DNA from: [Ruminococcus] torques ATCC 27756
Lineage (GTDB): Bacteria > Bacillota > Clostridia > Lachnospirales > Lachnospiraceae
Assembly: GCF_000153925.1 (NCBI RefSeq)
Contig: NZ_DS264345.1
Span: forward strand, 434,001 to 498,000
Direction: 5' to 3'
Length of the DNA stretch: 64,000 bases
Below are positions 15,445 through 28,002 of the stretch, piece after piece; the stretch's first letter is position 1; every line of letters starts with the position of its first letter. A program made the translations under genes and the position numbers. The notes beneath the pieces were generated by a model, which was not told the origin of the DNA, ran no database searches, and worked only from the letters and a program-made list of their open reading frames with translations.

Positions 15445-16428
15445 ATGAAAAGCTTAAATGAAGATTTGAAAACGGGACAATTTAAACAGATTTATCTTCT
15501 GTACGGAGAAGAGTCATATTTGAAGCGACAGTATAGGGAACGGCTTGTCAGAGCGATGATTCCGGAAGGCGATACGATGAATTATGCCGTCTATGAAGGA
15601 AAGAACATAGATATAAAAGAGGTAATCGATCTGGCGGAGACATTGCCGTTTTTTGCATCGCGCCGTCTTATTGTGTTTGAAGATACAGGCTTTTTTAAAA
15701 ATGCAGGAACAGATCTGGCAGATTATATTACGGACATCCCGCCTACTACTTATTTTTTATTTATAGAAAAAGAGGTAGATAAGCGAAACAGGCTGTATAA
15801 AGCGGTAAAGGCAAAAGGTCATATTGTCGAGTTGACGGTTCAGGATGAAAATACGCTGCGGCGCTGGGTGCTTGGTCTTGTAAAGAAAGAAAAAAAGCAG
15901 ATGGAAGGCGCAGATGCGGCATATTTTCTGAATAAGGTCGGCACGGATATGGAGAATATCACACAAGAACTGGAAAAACTGTTTTGTTATACGATCGGAA
16001 AAGATCGGATTACAAGAGACGATATTGATCAGATCTGTGTCACTCAGATTACGAACCATATATTTGAGATGGTCAATGCGGTTGCAGGAAAAGACCAGAA
16101 GAGGGCGTTGGATCTTTATTATGAGCTACTTGCCCTGAAAGAACCGCCGATGCGTATTCTGTTTTTGATGACGAGAGAATACCGCCTTTTATTTCATGTC
16201 AAAGGTCTGATGGCGAATGGATACGGGAAGAAGGAAATCGCTTCAAAGGCAGGGATCCATCCGTTTGCTGCGGGAAGGTATATGGATGCGGCGAAACGAT
16301 ATGAACTCGGAGAGCTGAGAACTGTTATGGAAGAAGGGGCGCAGTTAGAGCAAAATGTTAAGACCGGACTTATGACAGATACTTTGGCTGTGGAACTTTT
16401 TATTGTGAAGAATTCGGGAAAGCAGTGA
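15445..16428 (+). CDS. holA: DNA polymerase III delta subunit
   Basis: This 327-residue clamp-loader delta subunit begins at ATG 15445 ([23 protein letters not shown], the usual family start); the frame also opens at 15418 inside the promoter. The N-terminal AAA+-like domain has no intact Walker A, as expected for delta. The C-terminal helical domain ([20 protein letters not shown]) binds the loader collar. It opens the DnaN clamp ring during loading. The gene has no clear Shine-Dalgarno and lies 10 bases downstream of a TATAAT box, pointing to a near-leaderless mRNA. This would keep an essential gene on while comEC is interrupted. Confidence 0.88.
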   Translation: MKSLNEDLKTGQFKQIYLLYGEESYLKRQYRERLVRAMIPEGDTMNYAVYEGKNIDIKEVIDLAETLPFFASRRLIVFEDTGFFKNAGTDLADYITDIPPTTYFLFIEKEVDKRNRLYKAVKAKGHIVELTVQDENTLRRWVLGLVKKEKKQMEGADAAYFLNKVGTDMENITQELEKLFCYTIGKDRITRDDIDQICVTQITNHIFEMVNAVAGKDQKRALDLYYELLALKEPPMRILFLMTREYRLLFHVKGLMANGYGKKEIASKAGIHPFAAGRYMDAAKRYELGELRTVMEEGAQLEQNVKTGLMTDTLAVELFIVKNSGKQ

Positions 16429-16489
16429 AGTTTATCACAAAATCAAATACAGAAATCATATAAAATATGCAAATAATGGAGGAATGAAA

Positions 16490-18304
16490 TTGTCAGTTAT
16501 AGATCAGAGTAAAATAAGAAATTTTTGTATTATCGCGCATATCGATCACGGAAAATCTACGTTAGCAGACAGGATTATTGAACAGACAGGCCTCTTGACG
16601 AGCAGAGAGATGCAGTCTCAGGTGCTTGACAACATGGAGCTTGAAAGAGAACGCGGAATTACGATTAAAGCACAGACGGTTCGTACCGTATATAAGGCAG
16701 ACGACGGGGAGGAATATATGTTTAACCTGATCGATACGCCGGGACATGTAGACTTTAATTACGAAGTTTCAAGAAGTCTGGCTGCGTGTGACGGAGCGAT
16801 TTTAGTAGTTGACGCAGCTCAGGGAGTAGAAGCACAGACATTGGCGAATGTATATCTTGCGTTGGATCATGACCTTGATGTGATCCCGGTGATCAATAAG
16901 ATCGATCTTCCGAGTGCAGATCCGGAGAGGGTGAAAGAAGAAATTGAGGATGTGATCGGTATTGAAGCGGAAGATGCCCCGCTTATTTCAGCTAAGACAG
17001 GACAAAATATCCATGACGTATTGGAGCAGATCGTGAAAAAAGTTCCTGCGCCTCAGGGAGATCCAAAGGCTCCGTTAAAAGCGCTGATCTTTGACTCCGT
17101 CTATGATTCTTACAAAGGGGTCATTGTATTTTGCAGGATAAAGGAAGGAACGGTGAAGAAAGGAACTCCGATGCTTATGATGGCGACAGGCGCTCAGGCA
17201 GATGTTGTGGAAGTCGGAACTTTCGGAGCGGGAAGATTTATACCATGTGAAGAGTTGAGCGCCGGAATGGTCGGATATATTACTGCCAGCCTGAAGAATG
17301 TAAAAGAGACGCGGGTGGGCGATACAGTGACTGATGCGTCAAGACCGTGTGACTCGCCTTTGCCGGGATATAAAAAAGTAAATCCGATGGTATACTGCGG
17401 ACTTTATCCGGCAGACGGAGCAAAGTATCCGGATCTTCGAGACGCTCTTGAAAAATTACAGCTCAACGATGCGGCGCTGCAATTTGAAGCGGAAACATCG
17501 GTCGCTCTTGGGTTTGGATTCCGCTGCGGATTTCTCGGACTTCTTCACCTTGAGATTATCCAGGAACGTTTGGAGAGGGAATATAATTTGGATCTCGTAA
17601 CAACGGCGCCGAGTGTAATTTACAAAATCCATAAAACAAACGGAGAAGTGATCGATCTGACAAATCCGACGAATATGCCGGATCCGGCGGAGATTGATTA
17701 TATGGAAGAACCTATGGTAAAAGCGGAGATCATGGTTACATCGGAATATATCGGTGCGATCATGGATCTTTGTCAGGAACGCAGAGGCATTTATCAGGGA
17801 ATGGAATATATCGAGGAAAAACGTGCCGTATTGAATTATCATCTTCCGCTGAATGAAATCATCTATGACTTTTTCGATGCATTGAAGTCAAGATCAAGAG
17901 GATATGCGTCATTTGATTATGAGATGATGGGATATCAGAAATCTGAACTTGTGAAGCTTGATATTCTTATTAATAAAGAAGAAGTGGATGCATTGTCGTT
18001 TATTGTATTTGCAGGAAGCGCTTATGACCGCGGAAGAAAAATGTGCGCGAAATTAAAAGAAGAAATTCCGAGACAGCTTTTTGAGATTCCGATACAGGCG
18101 GCAGTCGGAAGTAAGATCATCGCTCGTGAAACAGTAAAGGCAATGAGAAAAGATGTGTTGGCAAAATGTTATGGCGGTGATATTTCACGTAAGAGAAAAC
18201 TGCTTGAAAAGCAGAAAGAGGGAAAGAAAAGAATGCGTCAGGTCGGCAGCGTAGAGATACCGCAGAAAGCATTTATGAGCGTACTGAAGTTGGATGACGA
18301 GTGA
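16490..18304 (+). CDS. lepA: Elongation factor 4 (LepA GTPase)
   Basis: This 604-residue ribosome-bound GTPase (LepA/EF4) promotes back-translocation and initiation fidelity. G motifs are AHIDHGKST (P-loop), DTPGHVDF (G3) and NKIDL (G4). They are followed by domain II, the EF-G-like domains and the LepA-specific C-terminal domain ending [18 protein letters not shown] 16490 is preferred: GGAGG at 16478-16482 leaves 7 bases to it, but only 1 to ATG 16484. It sits between holA and hemW; rpsT, gpr and spoIIP, often found here in Clostridia, are absent. Confidence 0.95.
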   Translation: MSVIDQSKIRNFCIIAHIDHGKSTLADRIIEQTGLLTSREMQSQVLDNMELERERGITIKAQTVRTVYKADDGEEYMFNLIDTPGHVDFNYEVSRSLAACDGAILVVDAAQGVEAQTLANVYLALDHDLDVIPVINKIDLPSADPERVKEEIEDVIGIEAEDAPLISAKTGQNIHDVLEQIVKKVPAPQGDPKAPLKALIFDSVYDSYKGVIVFCRIKEGTVKKGTPMLMMATGAQADVVEVGTFGAGRFIPCEELSAGMVGYITASLKNVKETRVGDTVTDASRPCDSPLPGYKKVNPMVYCGLYPADGAKYPDLRDALEKLQLNDAALQFEAETSVALGFGFRCGFLGLLHLEIIQERLEREYNLDLVTTAPSVIYKIHKTNGEVIDLTNPTNMPDPAEIDYMEEPMVKAEIMVTSEYIGAIMDLCQERRGIYQGMEYIEEKRAVLNYHLPLNEIIYDFFDALKSRSRGYASFDYEMMGYQKSELVKLDILINKEEVDALSFIVFAGSAYDRGRKMCAKLKEEIPRQLFEIPIQAAVGSKIIARETVKAMRKDVLAKCYGGDISRKRKLLEKQKEGKKRMRQVGSVEIPQKAFMSVLKLDDE

Positions 18305-18369
18305 TTTTTGTTGTCGATGTATAAGTGAAAAAGTGATGTTTAAAACATCTTAAAGAGGTAAAGGAAAAT

Positions 18370-19641
18370 ATGAAAAAAGAACTGGAACTGTATGTGCATA
18401 TTCCTTTTTGCGTAAAGAAATGTGCGTATTGTGATTTCCTTTCGTTTTCTGCAAAGCAAGAGGAGGTTTCTGCTTATGTGGAAGCTCTTGCGGAGGAGAT
18501 AAAAGGAAAAAAAGAACAGTTTTCGGATTATTGCGTGACAACGATTTTTTTAGGCGGTGGAACTCCTTCTATATTAGAGGGAGTATACACTGCCTCTATT
18601 TTTCGTGCTTTGCGGGAAAGTTTCGATATTGCGGAGAATGCGGAAATAACGATGGAAGTAAATCCCGGAACTGTGTCGGAAGAAAAGATAAACATGTGGA
18701 AAACATGCGGAGTGAACCGGTTAAGTATCGGTCTTCAATCGGTCGATGACGGAGAACTGAAAATGCTTGGACGTATCCATACATATGATGAATTTCTCAC
18801 TACATGGAAGATGGTAAGAAAAGCAGGATTTCATAACGTTAATATCGATTTGATCTCGGCGATTCCCGGGCAGACAAAAAAGAGCTGGGAAACAACGCTT
18901 CGCACAGTTGCGCAGTTACAGCCGGAACATATTTCCGCATATAGTTTAATTATAGAAGAAGGAACTGTTTTCGGTACGATTTACGGGGAGGATGGGGAGC
19001 GGATATGCCAAAAAGAACTGTTGTCCCGCGAGAGTAGTATGCCGGAAGTATCAGATAAAGACGGTAATATAAGAAAAGACAGACAGATACTTCCGCTTCC
19101 CGATGAAGATACAGAACGGGCGATTTATGAAATAACAGAGAAGATCCTTCGGGAATACGGGTATGAGAGATATGAGATTTCAAATTATGCAAAACCGGGA
19201 TATGAGTGCAGGCATAATTTAGGGTATTGGGAGCGAAGAGAATATCTCGGACTGGGACTGGGGGCGTCCTCTCTGATTGCCGAACACCGATTCTGCAATA
19301 CAGATAAAATGGATGTTTATATAAGACTGAATAAGACTGTAGATCCGGACGGCAAAAAAGAAGAGAGTAAAAAAGCGGTATGGGAAAAAGCAGAAGAAGT
19401 AAGTGTACTGTCAGTGCAAGAGCAAATGGAAGAATTCATGTTTCTCGGACTGCGGAAAACAGATGGAGTGTCGGAAAAAAGTTTTTTTGAAACATTCGGG
19501 GTGCAAATAGATACGGTTTACGGAGAAACGATCGGAAAACTTGAAAAAGAACGTCTTTTGATAAAAGAAAAAGGGCAGATCCGCCTGACAGAGCGGGGAG
19601 TTGATATAAGCAACTATGTAATGAGTGAGTTTTTGTTTTGA
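18370..19641 (+). CDS. hemW: Radical SAM heme chaperone HemW
   Basis: This 423-residue protein of the oxygen-independent coproporphyrinogen oxidase-like family has CVKKCAYCDF (CxxxCxxC radical-SAM cluster), GGGTPS, and the HemW-type LSIGLQSVDDGELKMLGRIH motif. The extra fourth-Cys pattern CxxxCxxCxC of true HemN is not present, which supports HemW. Residues about 200-240 hold a poorly conserved insertion. The C-terminal HemN_C domain includes EEFMFLGLRKTDGVS. It is 65 bases after lepA, and the lepA-hemW-hrcA order is conserved in Firmicutes. The function is heme insertion or trafficking. Confidence 0.92.
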   Translation: MKKELELYVHIPFCVKKCAYCDFLSFSAKQEEVSAYVEALAEEIKGKKEQFSDYCVTTIFLGGGTPSILEGVYTASIFRALRESFDIAENAEITMEVNPGTVSEEKINMWKTCGVNRLSIGLQSVDDGELKMLGRIHTYDEFLTTWKMVRKAGFHNVNIDLISAIPGQTKKSWETTLRTVAQLQPEHISAYSLIIEEGTVFGTIYGEDGERICQKELLSRESSMPEVSDKDGNIRKDRQILPLPDEDTERAIYEITEKILREYGYERYEISNYAKPGYECRHNLGYWERREYLGLGLGASSLIAEHRFCNTDKMDVYIRLNKTVDPDGKKEESKKAVWEKAEEVSVLSVQEQMEEFMFLGLRKTDGVSEKSFFETFGVQIDTVYGETIGKLEKERLLIKEKGQIRLTERGVDISNYVMSEFLF

Positions 19642-19743
19642 AAAAGCGGATGCTGTGATTCTGCCTCTTTCGGATAATAGGAAATTCAGATAGAAGACAT
19701 CGTTTCGGATGTACAGAAATAAATAAAAAAATAATAAACACTG

Positions 19744-19772
19744 TTGACAAAAGGAAAATGCAGTGCTATCTT
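19744..19772 (+). promoter_or_regulatory. Promoter of the hrcA-grpE-dnaK-dnaJ operon
   Basis: TTGACA (19744-19749), 17-base spacer and TATCTT (19767-19772), directly upstream of the CIRCE operator. Confidence 0.75.
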
Positions 19773-19787
19773 AATATACGAAAGGTG

Positions 19788-19814
19788 TTAGCACTCGAAA
19801 GAAAAGAGTGCTAA
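19788..19814 (+). promoter_or_regulatory. CIRCE heat-shock operator
   Basis: Perfect TTAGCACTC-N9-GAGTGCTAA inverted repeat, the binding site for HrcA. It lies just downstream of the predicted transcription start and 22 bases before hrcA, giving autoregulated heat-shock control. Confidence 0.97.
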
Positions 19815-19836
19815 TAGCGAGAGAGGAGGAAAAGCT

Positions 19837-20886
19837 GTGGCGGTCGATACGTCGTTAAGTGAAAGAAAACTTACTATATTAAAAGCGATCATACAGAATT
19901 ACCTTGAGACCGGAGAACCGGTTGGCTCGCGGACACTTTCTAAATATACAGATCTGAATTTAAGTTCCGCGACGATCAGGAACGAGATGGCAGATCTTGA
20001 AGATCTCGGTTATATTTTTCAGCCGCATACGTCGGCGGGAAGGATTCCTTCGGATAAAGGATATCGGCTTTATGTTGATATGCTGATGGAAGAAAAAGAA
20101 CAAGAGATTGCAAAAAGAGAAAGCGCGATGTTGGAGAAAACCGATAAGGTTGAGAAAGTATTACAGCAGGCAGCAAGAGTTTTGGCGACGAATACGAATT
20201 ATGCGACGATGGTATCGTCTCCGATTAACAATCGGAATACGCTGAAATTTATTCAGCTTTCTCAAGTTGATGCAGAACAGATCGTAGCGGTTATCGTACT
20301 TGGCGGTAATGTAATCAAGAATAAGATCATCGAAGTAGGGGAAATGTTAAGTAATGAGAATCTTCTGAAGTTAAATATGCTTCTTAATACTACATTGAAC
20401 GGACTTCCGATCGATCAGATCACACTTGGATTGATCGCAAGGCTGAAAGAGCAGGCAGGCATTCACAGTGAGGTTGTCGCTCATGTACTGGATGCGGTGG
20501 CAGAGACGATCCATGTAGAAGAAGATATGAAGATTTATACAAGCGGAGCTACGAACATCTTTAAGTATCCGGAGTTGAGCGATAAGCAAAGCGCACAGGA
20601 GATCATCAGTGCATTTGAAGAGAAGCAGCAGCTCGCCGATCTTGTGACAGAGACACTGGCAAGTGAGGATAGTCACGGAATACAGGTTTATATCGGAGAT
20701 GAGACTCCGGTTAAAACAATGAAGGACTGCAGTGTCGTGACAGCGACGTATGAACTTGGCGAAGGCATGAAAGGAACGATCGGCATTATCGGACCGAAAC
20801 GGATGGATTATGAACATGTCATGAAGACGCTGAAAATTCTGCAGGGAGAGTTGGATGCGATTTATAATAAAGATCCAAAAGGATAG
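19837..20886 (+). CDS. hrcA: Heat-inducible transcription repressor HrcA
   Basis: This 349-residue repressor starts at GTG 19837 after GAGGAGG. The N-terminal winged helix includes LTILKAIIQNYLETGEPVGSRTLSKY and SSATIRNEMADLEDLGYI. The GAF-like effector and dimer domain follows. HrcA binds the CIRCE site upstream and is kept active by GroEL, so misfolded protein stress releases the operon. It is the first gene of hrcA-grpE-dnaK-dnaJ, 15 bases before grpE. Confidence 0.96.
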   Translation: MAVDTSLSERKLTILKAIIQNYLETGEPVGSRTLSKYTDLNLSSATIRNEMADLEDLGYIFQPHTSAGRIPSDKGYRLYVDMLMEEKEQEIAKRESAMLEKTDKVEKVLQQAARVLATNTNYATMVSSPINNRNTLKFIQLSQVDAEQIVAVIVLGGNVIKNKIIEVGEMLSNENLLKLNMLLNTTLNGLPIDQITLGLIARLKEQAGIHSEVVAHVLDAVAETIHVEEDMKIYTSGATNIFKYPELSDKQSAQEIISAFEEKQQLADLVTETLASEDSHGIQVYIGDETPVKTMKDCSVVTATYELGEGMKGTIGIIGPKRMDYEHVMKTLKILQGELDAIYNKDPKG

Positions 20887-20901
20887 AAAGGTGGAAAGCC
20901 G

Positions 20902-23501
<2,600 letters not shown>

Positions 23502-23554
23502 GATATCAGAGGAAACGAGATAAAAGCTTGAAATATCAGGCAAAATGTAAAATA

Positions 23555-23597
23555 AAAATTCTACGGGATCGTGTAAAAAGCGGTTTCGTAGAATTTT
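23555..23597 (+). terminator. Hairpin between dnaK and dnaJ (attenuator)
   Basis: AAAATTCTACG (about 23555-23565) pairs with CGTAGAATTTT (about 23587-23597), with Ts at the end. As dnaJ continues downstream, this is likely a partial terminator or mRNA-processing structure. Confidence 0.5.
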
Positions 23598-23624
23598 CTT
23601 GAGGAAAGGTAGAGTATTCGTATT

Positions 23625-24818
23625 ATGGCAGAGTCAAAGAGAGATTATTACGAGGTGCTCGGCATCGGGAAAGATGCTGATGAGGCGGCGATCAAAAAAG
23701 CATACCGTGTACTGGCAAAGAAGTACCATCCCGATATGAACCCGGGGGATGCCGAGGCGGAAAAGAAATTTAAAGAGGCATCAGAAGCATATGCTGTTTT
23801 AAGCGATCCTGAAAAACGACAGAAATATGATCAGTTTGGTCACGCGGCATTCGATGGCGGCGCGGGCGGCGCAGGCGGTTTCGGAGGCTTTGACTTTAGC
23901 GGTGCGGATTTCAGTGATATTTTCGGCGATATTTTCGGCGACCTGTTCGGCGGCGGAAGACGAGGCGGAAGAAGTAACGGACCGATGCGAGGCGCAAATG
24001 TCAGAAAAAGTATAAGAATCACATTTGAGGAAGCGGTTTTCGGATGTGAAAAAGAATTAGATCTTATTTTGAAAGATCCATGTGAAACATGTAATGGAAC
24101 AGGGGCAAAACCCGGAACATCTCCCGAAACATGCCCGAAATGCGGGGGCCGGGGGCAGGTTGTCTATACATCCCAGTCTTTTTTCGGAACAGTTCAAAAT
24201 GTGCAGACATGTCCTAACTGCGGAGGCTCCGGTAAAGTGATTAAGGAAAAATGTTCAAAATGCGCAGGAAGCGGATACATTGCAAACCGAAAGAAGATCA
24301 AAGTGTCTATCCCGGCAGGAATTGATAACGGCCAGAGCGTTCGTATCAGAGACAAGGGAGAACCGGGAGTAAACGGCGGACCACGGGGAGATCTTCTTGT
24401 AGAAGTGAATGTTTCGGCGCATCCGTCGTTAAAACGACAAGATATTCATATTTTCTCTACGCATCCGATTTCATTTGCGGTAGCGGCGCTCGGAGGAGAT
24501 ATTCGTATTCCTACGGTAGACGGAGATGTGATTTATAATGTAAAACCGGGAACGAAAACAGATACAAAAGTGCGCCTTAAAGGAAAAGGAGTTCCGTCTC
24601 TTCGTAATCCACAGGCAAGAGGAGATCATTATGTGACGCTTGAGATCCAGACTCCGGAAAGATTAAGTTCGGAGGCGAAAGAAGCGCTGCGAAGATTTGA
24701 TGAATTGACGGGAAATACACTTCATGAACATGATGAGACAACAGGGAAAGTCGAGAAGAAGAAAAAGAAAGGCTTCATGGAAAAAATGAAAGAGATGAAA
24801 GAAGCCTTGGAAGACTAA
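23625..24818 (+). CDS. dnaJ: Chaperone DnaJ (Hsp40)
   Basis: This 397-residue type I Hsp40 has a J domain (residues 5-72) with the HPD motif in [11 protein letters not shown], a Gly/Phe-rich linker (about 78-115) and four CxxCxGxG zinc repeats ([32 protein letters not shown]). C-terminal substrate domains and a Lys-rich, Met-rich end ([18 protein letters not shown]) follow. It stimulates DnaK ATPase and delivers clients. It is the last gene of the heat-shock operon and is followed by a strong terminator. Confidence 0.97.
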   Translation: MAESKRDYYEVLGIGKDADEAAIKKAYRVLAKKYHPDMNPGDAEAEKKFKEASEAYAVLSDPEKRQKYDQFGHAAFDGGAGGAGGFGGFDFSGADFSDIFGDIFGDLFGGGRRGGRSNGPMRGANVRKSIRITFEEAVFGCEKELDLILKDPCETCNGTGAKPGTSPETCPKCGGRGQVVYTSQSFFGTVQNVQTCPNCGGSGKVIKEKCSKCAGSGYIANRKKIKVSIPAGIDNGQSVRIRDKGEPGVNGGPRGDLLVEVNVSAHPSLKRQDIHIFSTHPISFAVAALGGDIRIPTVDGDVIYNVKPGTKTDTKVRLKGKGVPSLRNPQARGDHYVTLEIQTPERLSSEAKEALRRFDELTGNTLHEHDETTGKVEKKKKKGFMEKMKEMKEALED

Positions 24819-24822
24819 CAGG

Positions 24823-24856
24823 TAAGAGGATGTCAAAATAAGGCATCCTCTTATTG
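24823..24856 (+). terminator. Terminator of the heat-shock operon
   Basis: TAAGAGGATG (24823-24832) pairs perfectly with CATCCTCTTA (24844-24853), then TTGT. It closes the hrcA-dnaJ operon. Confidence 0.75.
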
Positions 24857-24988
24857 TATAGACGGAGAAAATGGGAATCGTTTGCAGGGAGAATGATTTT
24901 GATGCCAAAGCGGCAAAAATAAAGGAATAGAACTTCTGCTTATATATATCTATAATAAACGATAATAGCAGGCATATGAAAGAAAGTA

Positions 24989-25017
24989 TTGACTTATCGC
25001 CGGGAACTCCTTATCCT
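24989..25017 (+). promoter_or_regulatory. Promoter of the PurF-like gene
   Basis: TTGACT (24989-24994), 17-base spacer, TATCCT (25012-25017). Confidence 0.55.
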
Positions 25018-25078
25018 TTATAAGGTGAAAGATAAATAGCAGAATGAATTTGATAAATTTACAGGAGGCACATAGAAA

Positions 25079-26491
25079 ATGGGTGGATTTTTCGGAGTTG
25101 CATCAAAAAAAGACTGTGTATTGGAGTTATTTTACGGCGTGGACTATCATTCTCACCTCGGAACGAGAAGAGGCGGAATGGCTGCGTATGGAAACGGAGA
25201 GTTCTGCCGTGCGATCCATAATATAGAAAATGCTCCTTTTCGTACAAAATTTGACAGGGATGTAGATGAGATGAAAGGCAATCTTGGAATCGGATGTATT
25301 TCTGATTACGAGCCGCAGCCGCTTCTTATACAGTCGCATCACGGAAGTTTTGCGATCGTTACGGTTGGAAAGATCAATAATGAAGAAGAACTTTTAGAAA
25401 AAGTGTTTGAAGAAGGGCATTCCCATTTTCAGGAGATGAGCGGAGGTAAGATCAATGCGACAGAGCTTGTGGCATCTTTGATCTGTAAGAAAGAAACGCT
25501 TGTGGAAGGAATCCGTTATGCGCAGGAAACTGTAAACGGCTCTCTTACGCTGCTTCTTATGACGAAAGACGGAATTTATGCGGCGCGTGACAGATATGGA
25601 AGAACTCCGGTTGTTGTCGGTAAGAAAGAAGAGGCGTACTGTGTTTCTTTTGAAAATTCAGCGTATATTAATCTCGGTTATGAAGCGTACAAAGAATTAG
25701 GGCCGGGAGAGATCGATCTGATTACTCCGGAAAGCGTGGAACAGTTGGTAGCTCCGGGAAAAGAGATGAAGATTTGTTCTTTTTTATGGGTTTATTATGG
25801 TTATCCGACTTCCTCTTACGAAGGCGTCAATGTAGAAGAAATGCGTTATAAATGTGGAAGTATGCTTGCAAAGCGCGATGGAGATTCTGTGCATCCTGAT
25901 ATTGTAGCCGGAGTTCCTGATTCTGGGATCGCACATGCGATCGGATATTCTAATGAATCGGGAATACCGTATGCGAGACCGTTTATTAAATATACGCCGA
26001 CGTGGCCGAGGTCATTTATGCCTACAAGCCAGAGTCAGAGAAATCTGATCGCAAAGATGAAGCTGATTCCGGTGCAGTCTCTGATCGAAGATAAGAAACT
26101 GCTTTTGATCGACGATTCTATCGTGCGCGGAACGCAGCTTCGGGAGACGACGGAATTTCTCTATAAGAGCGGAGCGAAAGAAGTGCACGTACGTCCGGCG
26201 TGTCCGCCGCTTGTGTACGGTTGTAAGTTTTTGAATTTTTCAAGATCCAAATCAGATCTTGATCTGATCACACGCAGGATCATTCAAGAGGCAGAAGGAG
26301 AAAACTGTCCGGCAGAAGTGCTTGCGGAATATGCCGATCCGGACAGCTGCCGTTATGCGAAGATGGTAGAAGAGATTCGGAAGATCCAGAATTTTACGAC
26401 TCTTCGTTTCCACCGTCTGGATGATCTGATTGCATCGATCGGAATCGATCCGTGTAAAGTGTGTACGTATTGCTTTAACGGAAAAGAATGA
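25079..26491 (+). CDS. Amidophosphoribosyltransferase-like protein lacking the glutaminase Cys
   Basis: This 470-residue PurF homologue starts at ATG 25079 after AGGAGG. It has an N-terminal Ntn-hydrolase fold (about 1-230; GVDYHSHLGTRRGGMAAYG) and a C-terminal phosphoribosyltransferase domain with the PRPP loop KLLLIDDSIVRGTQLRE. The end, DPCKVCTYCFNGKE, keeps Cys residues typical of the family. However, the mature N-terminus is Gly (MGGFFGVA) where active PurF has the Cys2 nucleophile (MCGIxG). Glutamine hydrolysis should therefore be impossible; ammonia use or another role is likely. It is monocistronic and not beside pur genes, so true purF is probably elsewhere. Confidence 0.8.
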   Translation: MGGFFGVASKKDCVLELFYGVDYHSHLGTRRGGMAAYGNGEFCRAIHNIENAPFRTKFDRDVDEMKGNLGIGCISDYEPQPLLIQSHHGSFAIVTVGKINNEEELLEKVFEEGHSHFQEMSGGKINATELVASLICKKETLVEGIRYAQETVNGSLTLLLMTKDGIYAARDRYGRTPVVVGKKEEAYCVSFENSAYINLGYEAYKELGPGEIDLITPESVEQLVAPGKEMKICSFLWVYYGYPTSSYEGVNVEEMRYKCGSMLAKRDGDSVHPDIVAGVPDSGIAHAIGYSNESGIPYARPFIKYTPTWPRSFMPTSQSQRNLIAKMKLIPVQSLIEDKKLLLIDDSIVRGTQLRETTEFLYKSGAKEVHVRPACPPLVYGCKFLNFSRSKSDLDLITRRIIQEAEGENCPAEVLAEYADPDSCRYAKMVEEIRKIQNFTTLRFHRLDDLIASIGIDPCKVCTYCFNGKE

Positions 26492-26561
26492 TCGAAAAAC
26501 AGCTGCAGAATCATTACAGGGCAGCAAAAGAATAAGTAAAAGGTAGTTTACGGAAAATATC

Positions 26562-27856
26562 ATGCTAAAGAGAGAAAATCATATAGAAATTGACCGGAGA
26601 AAGTTTTACAAAACGGTGCTGGCGCTGTTGGAGAAAAAGCTTTATCCGGCGCATCTTTGGCAGGACAGATTCAGTATATTATGACATTGTTCCTGTTCGG
26701 TCTGACCTCCGGAGCGACGGTGCTCACGGCTCAGTATTGGGGAAAAGGCGACCGGGATGCGATTGAAAAGATATTAGGAATGGCAGTAAAAGCAGCGGTC
26801 TGTGTGACGGCGCTTTTTACTGTGTCGGCTCTTGCGGTACCGGAACTGTTAATGCAGGTATTTACAAACGATCCGGTTGTTGTTTCGGAAGGAGTTAAAT
26901 ACCTGAGAATTGTGGCGTTTACCTATATAATGATGGGAGTTACGCAGGCATATTTGTATATTATGCGGAGTGTGGAACGGGTTGTTGTGGCAACAGTTGT
27001 CTATCTTCTGTCTCTTATATGCAATATCATAATGAATGCGATTTTCATTTTTGGTCTGCTCGGACTTCCGAAGATGGGTGTGGCAGGAGCGGCGCTTGGA
27101 ACTCTTTGCGCCCGTATTCTGGAAGTTGTGCTTGTTGCGATATATGCCCGTTTATTTAACAGGGAGATCAGGCTGAGGTTCAAATATGTGCTTCATACGG
27201 ATAAAATTCTATTTTCTGATTTTATGCGTTATGCCCTTCCGGTTGTAGTCAATGAAGTTTTATGGGGACTTGGAACGGCGGCGAACACAGCGATACTCGG
27301 TCATATGGGAAGCGCGGCTGTGGCGGCAAATTCAGTGGCGCAGGTGGCAAGACAGCTTGCGACAGTTGTATCGTTTGGGTTGTCCAGCGCGGCGGCGATC
27401 TATCTTGGAAAGACGATCGGAGAGAAAAAGACAGAGTATGCGAAAGCATATGCAAAACGGTTTCTTATATTGAGCATTATCATGGGAATATTGGGAGGAA
27501 CTGTGATTCTTGCGGTTTCGCCTTTGGCATCGGCGGCACTGACTTTGAGCGGTACGGCAAAAGAATATTTGAGGATCATGTTTTTTGTTATGTCTTATTT
27601 TGTTGTCGGCCAGGCGATTAATACAACGCTTGTCGTGGGGGTGTTCCGTTCGGGCGGCGATACGAGATTCGGATTGATTCTCGATATGACGACGATGTGG
27701 TGCTGCTCGATATTGTTCGGTTTTCTTGCGGCATTTGTATTTAAGCTAAGTGTGCCGGTTGTTTATGTGATACTTATGAGTCATGAGATTATTAAAATAC
27801 CGATCACATATAAACGGTATCGAAGTTATAAATGGCTCAACGATGTGACAAGATAA
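26562..27856 (+). pseudogene. MATE-family efflux transporter with 5' internal deletion and frameshift
   Basis: A normal MATE start is present at ATG 26562 (MLKRENHIEIDRRKFYKTVLAL). At about 26625-26631 the frame jumps to GEKALSGASLAGQIQYIM, which continues to 27856. Family members carry about 25 more residues between these parts, forming the first transmembrane helix and the start of the ADxxMLG motif. Their loss, plus a frame change, shows a deletion. Reading from the original ATG ends after 40 codons. The rest (about 400 residues, 11 helices) is intact, and an internal TTG at 26657 has no ribosome-binding site. It is probably non-functional. Confidence 0.8.
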
Positions 27857-27921
27857 CAGTGGAACGGTTGTAAACAGACGTTAAATGAATATGAATAAAT
27901 GATTAATAAATGAGAAATGAT

Positions 27922-27956
27922 ATTCGGGCAAAATCAGTACAAGATTTTGCCCGAAT
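27922..27956. terminator. Strong 14-bp perfect hairpin
   Basis: ATTCGGGCAAAATC (27922-27935) and GATTTTGCCCGAAT (27943-27956) flank a 7-base loop. It is a likely terminator between the MATE remnant and mrp, although the following T content is modest. Confidence 0.6.
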
Positions 27957-28002
27957 GTGTTATACTTAGAAAAGAGTAAATTATAGAAAGAGGTAGCAGA
28001 TC

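Noticed and set aside
23840-24022. Minus-strand frame within dnaJ rich in Pro/Lys
   Set aside because: Antisense shadow of the Gly/Phe-rich linker; no ribosome-binding site and the sense gene is fully conserved.
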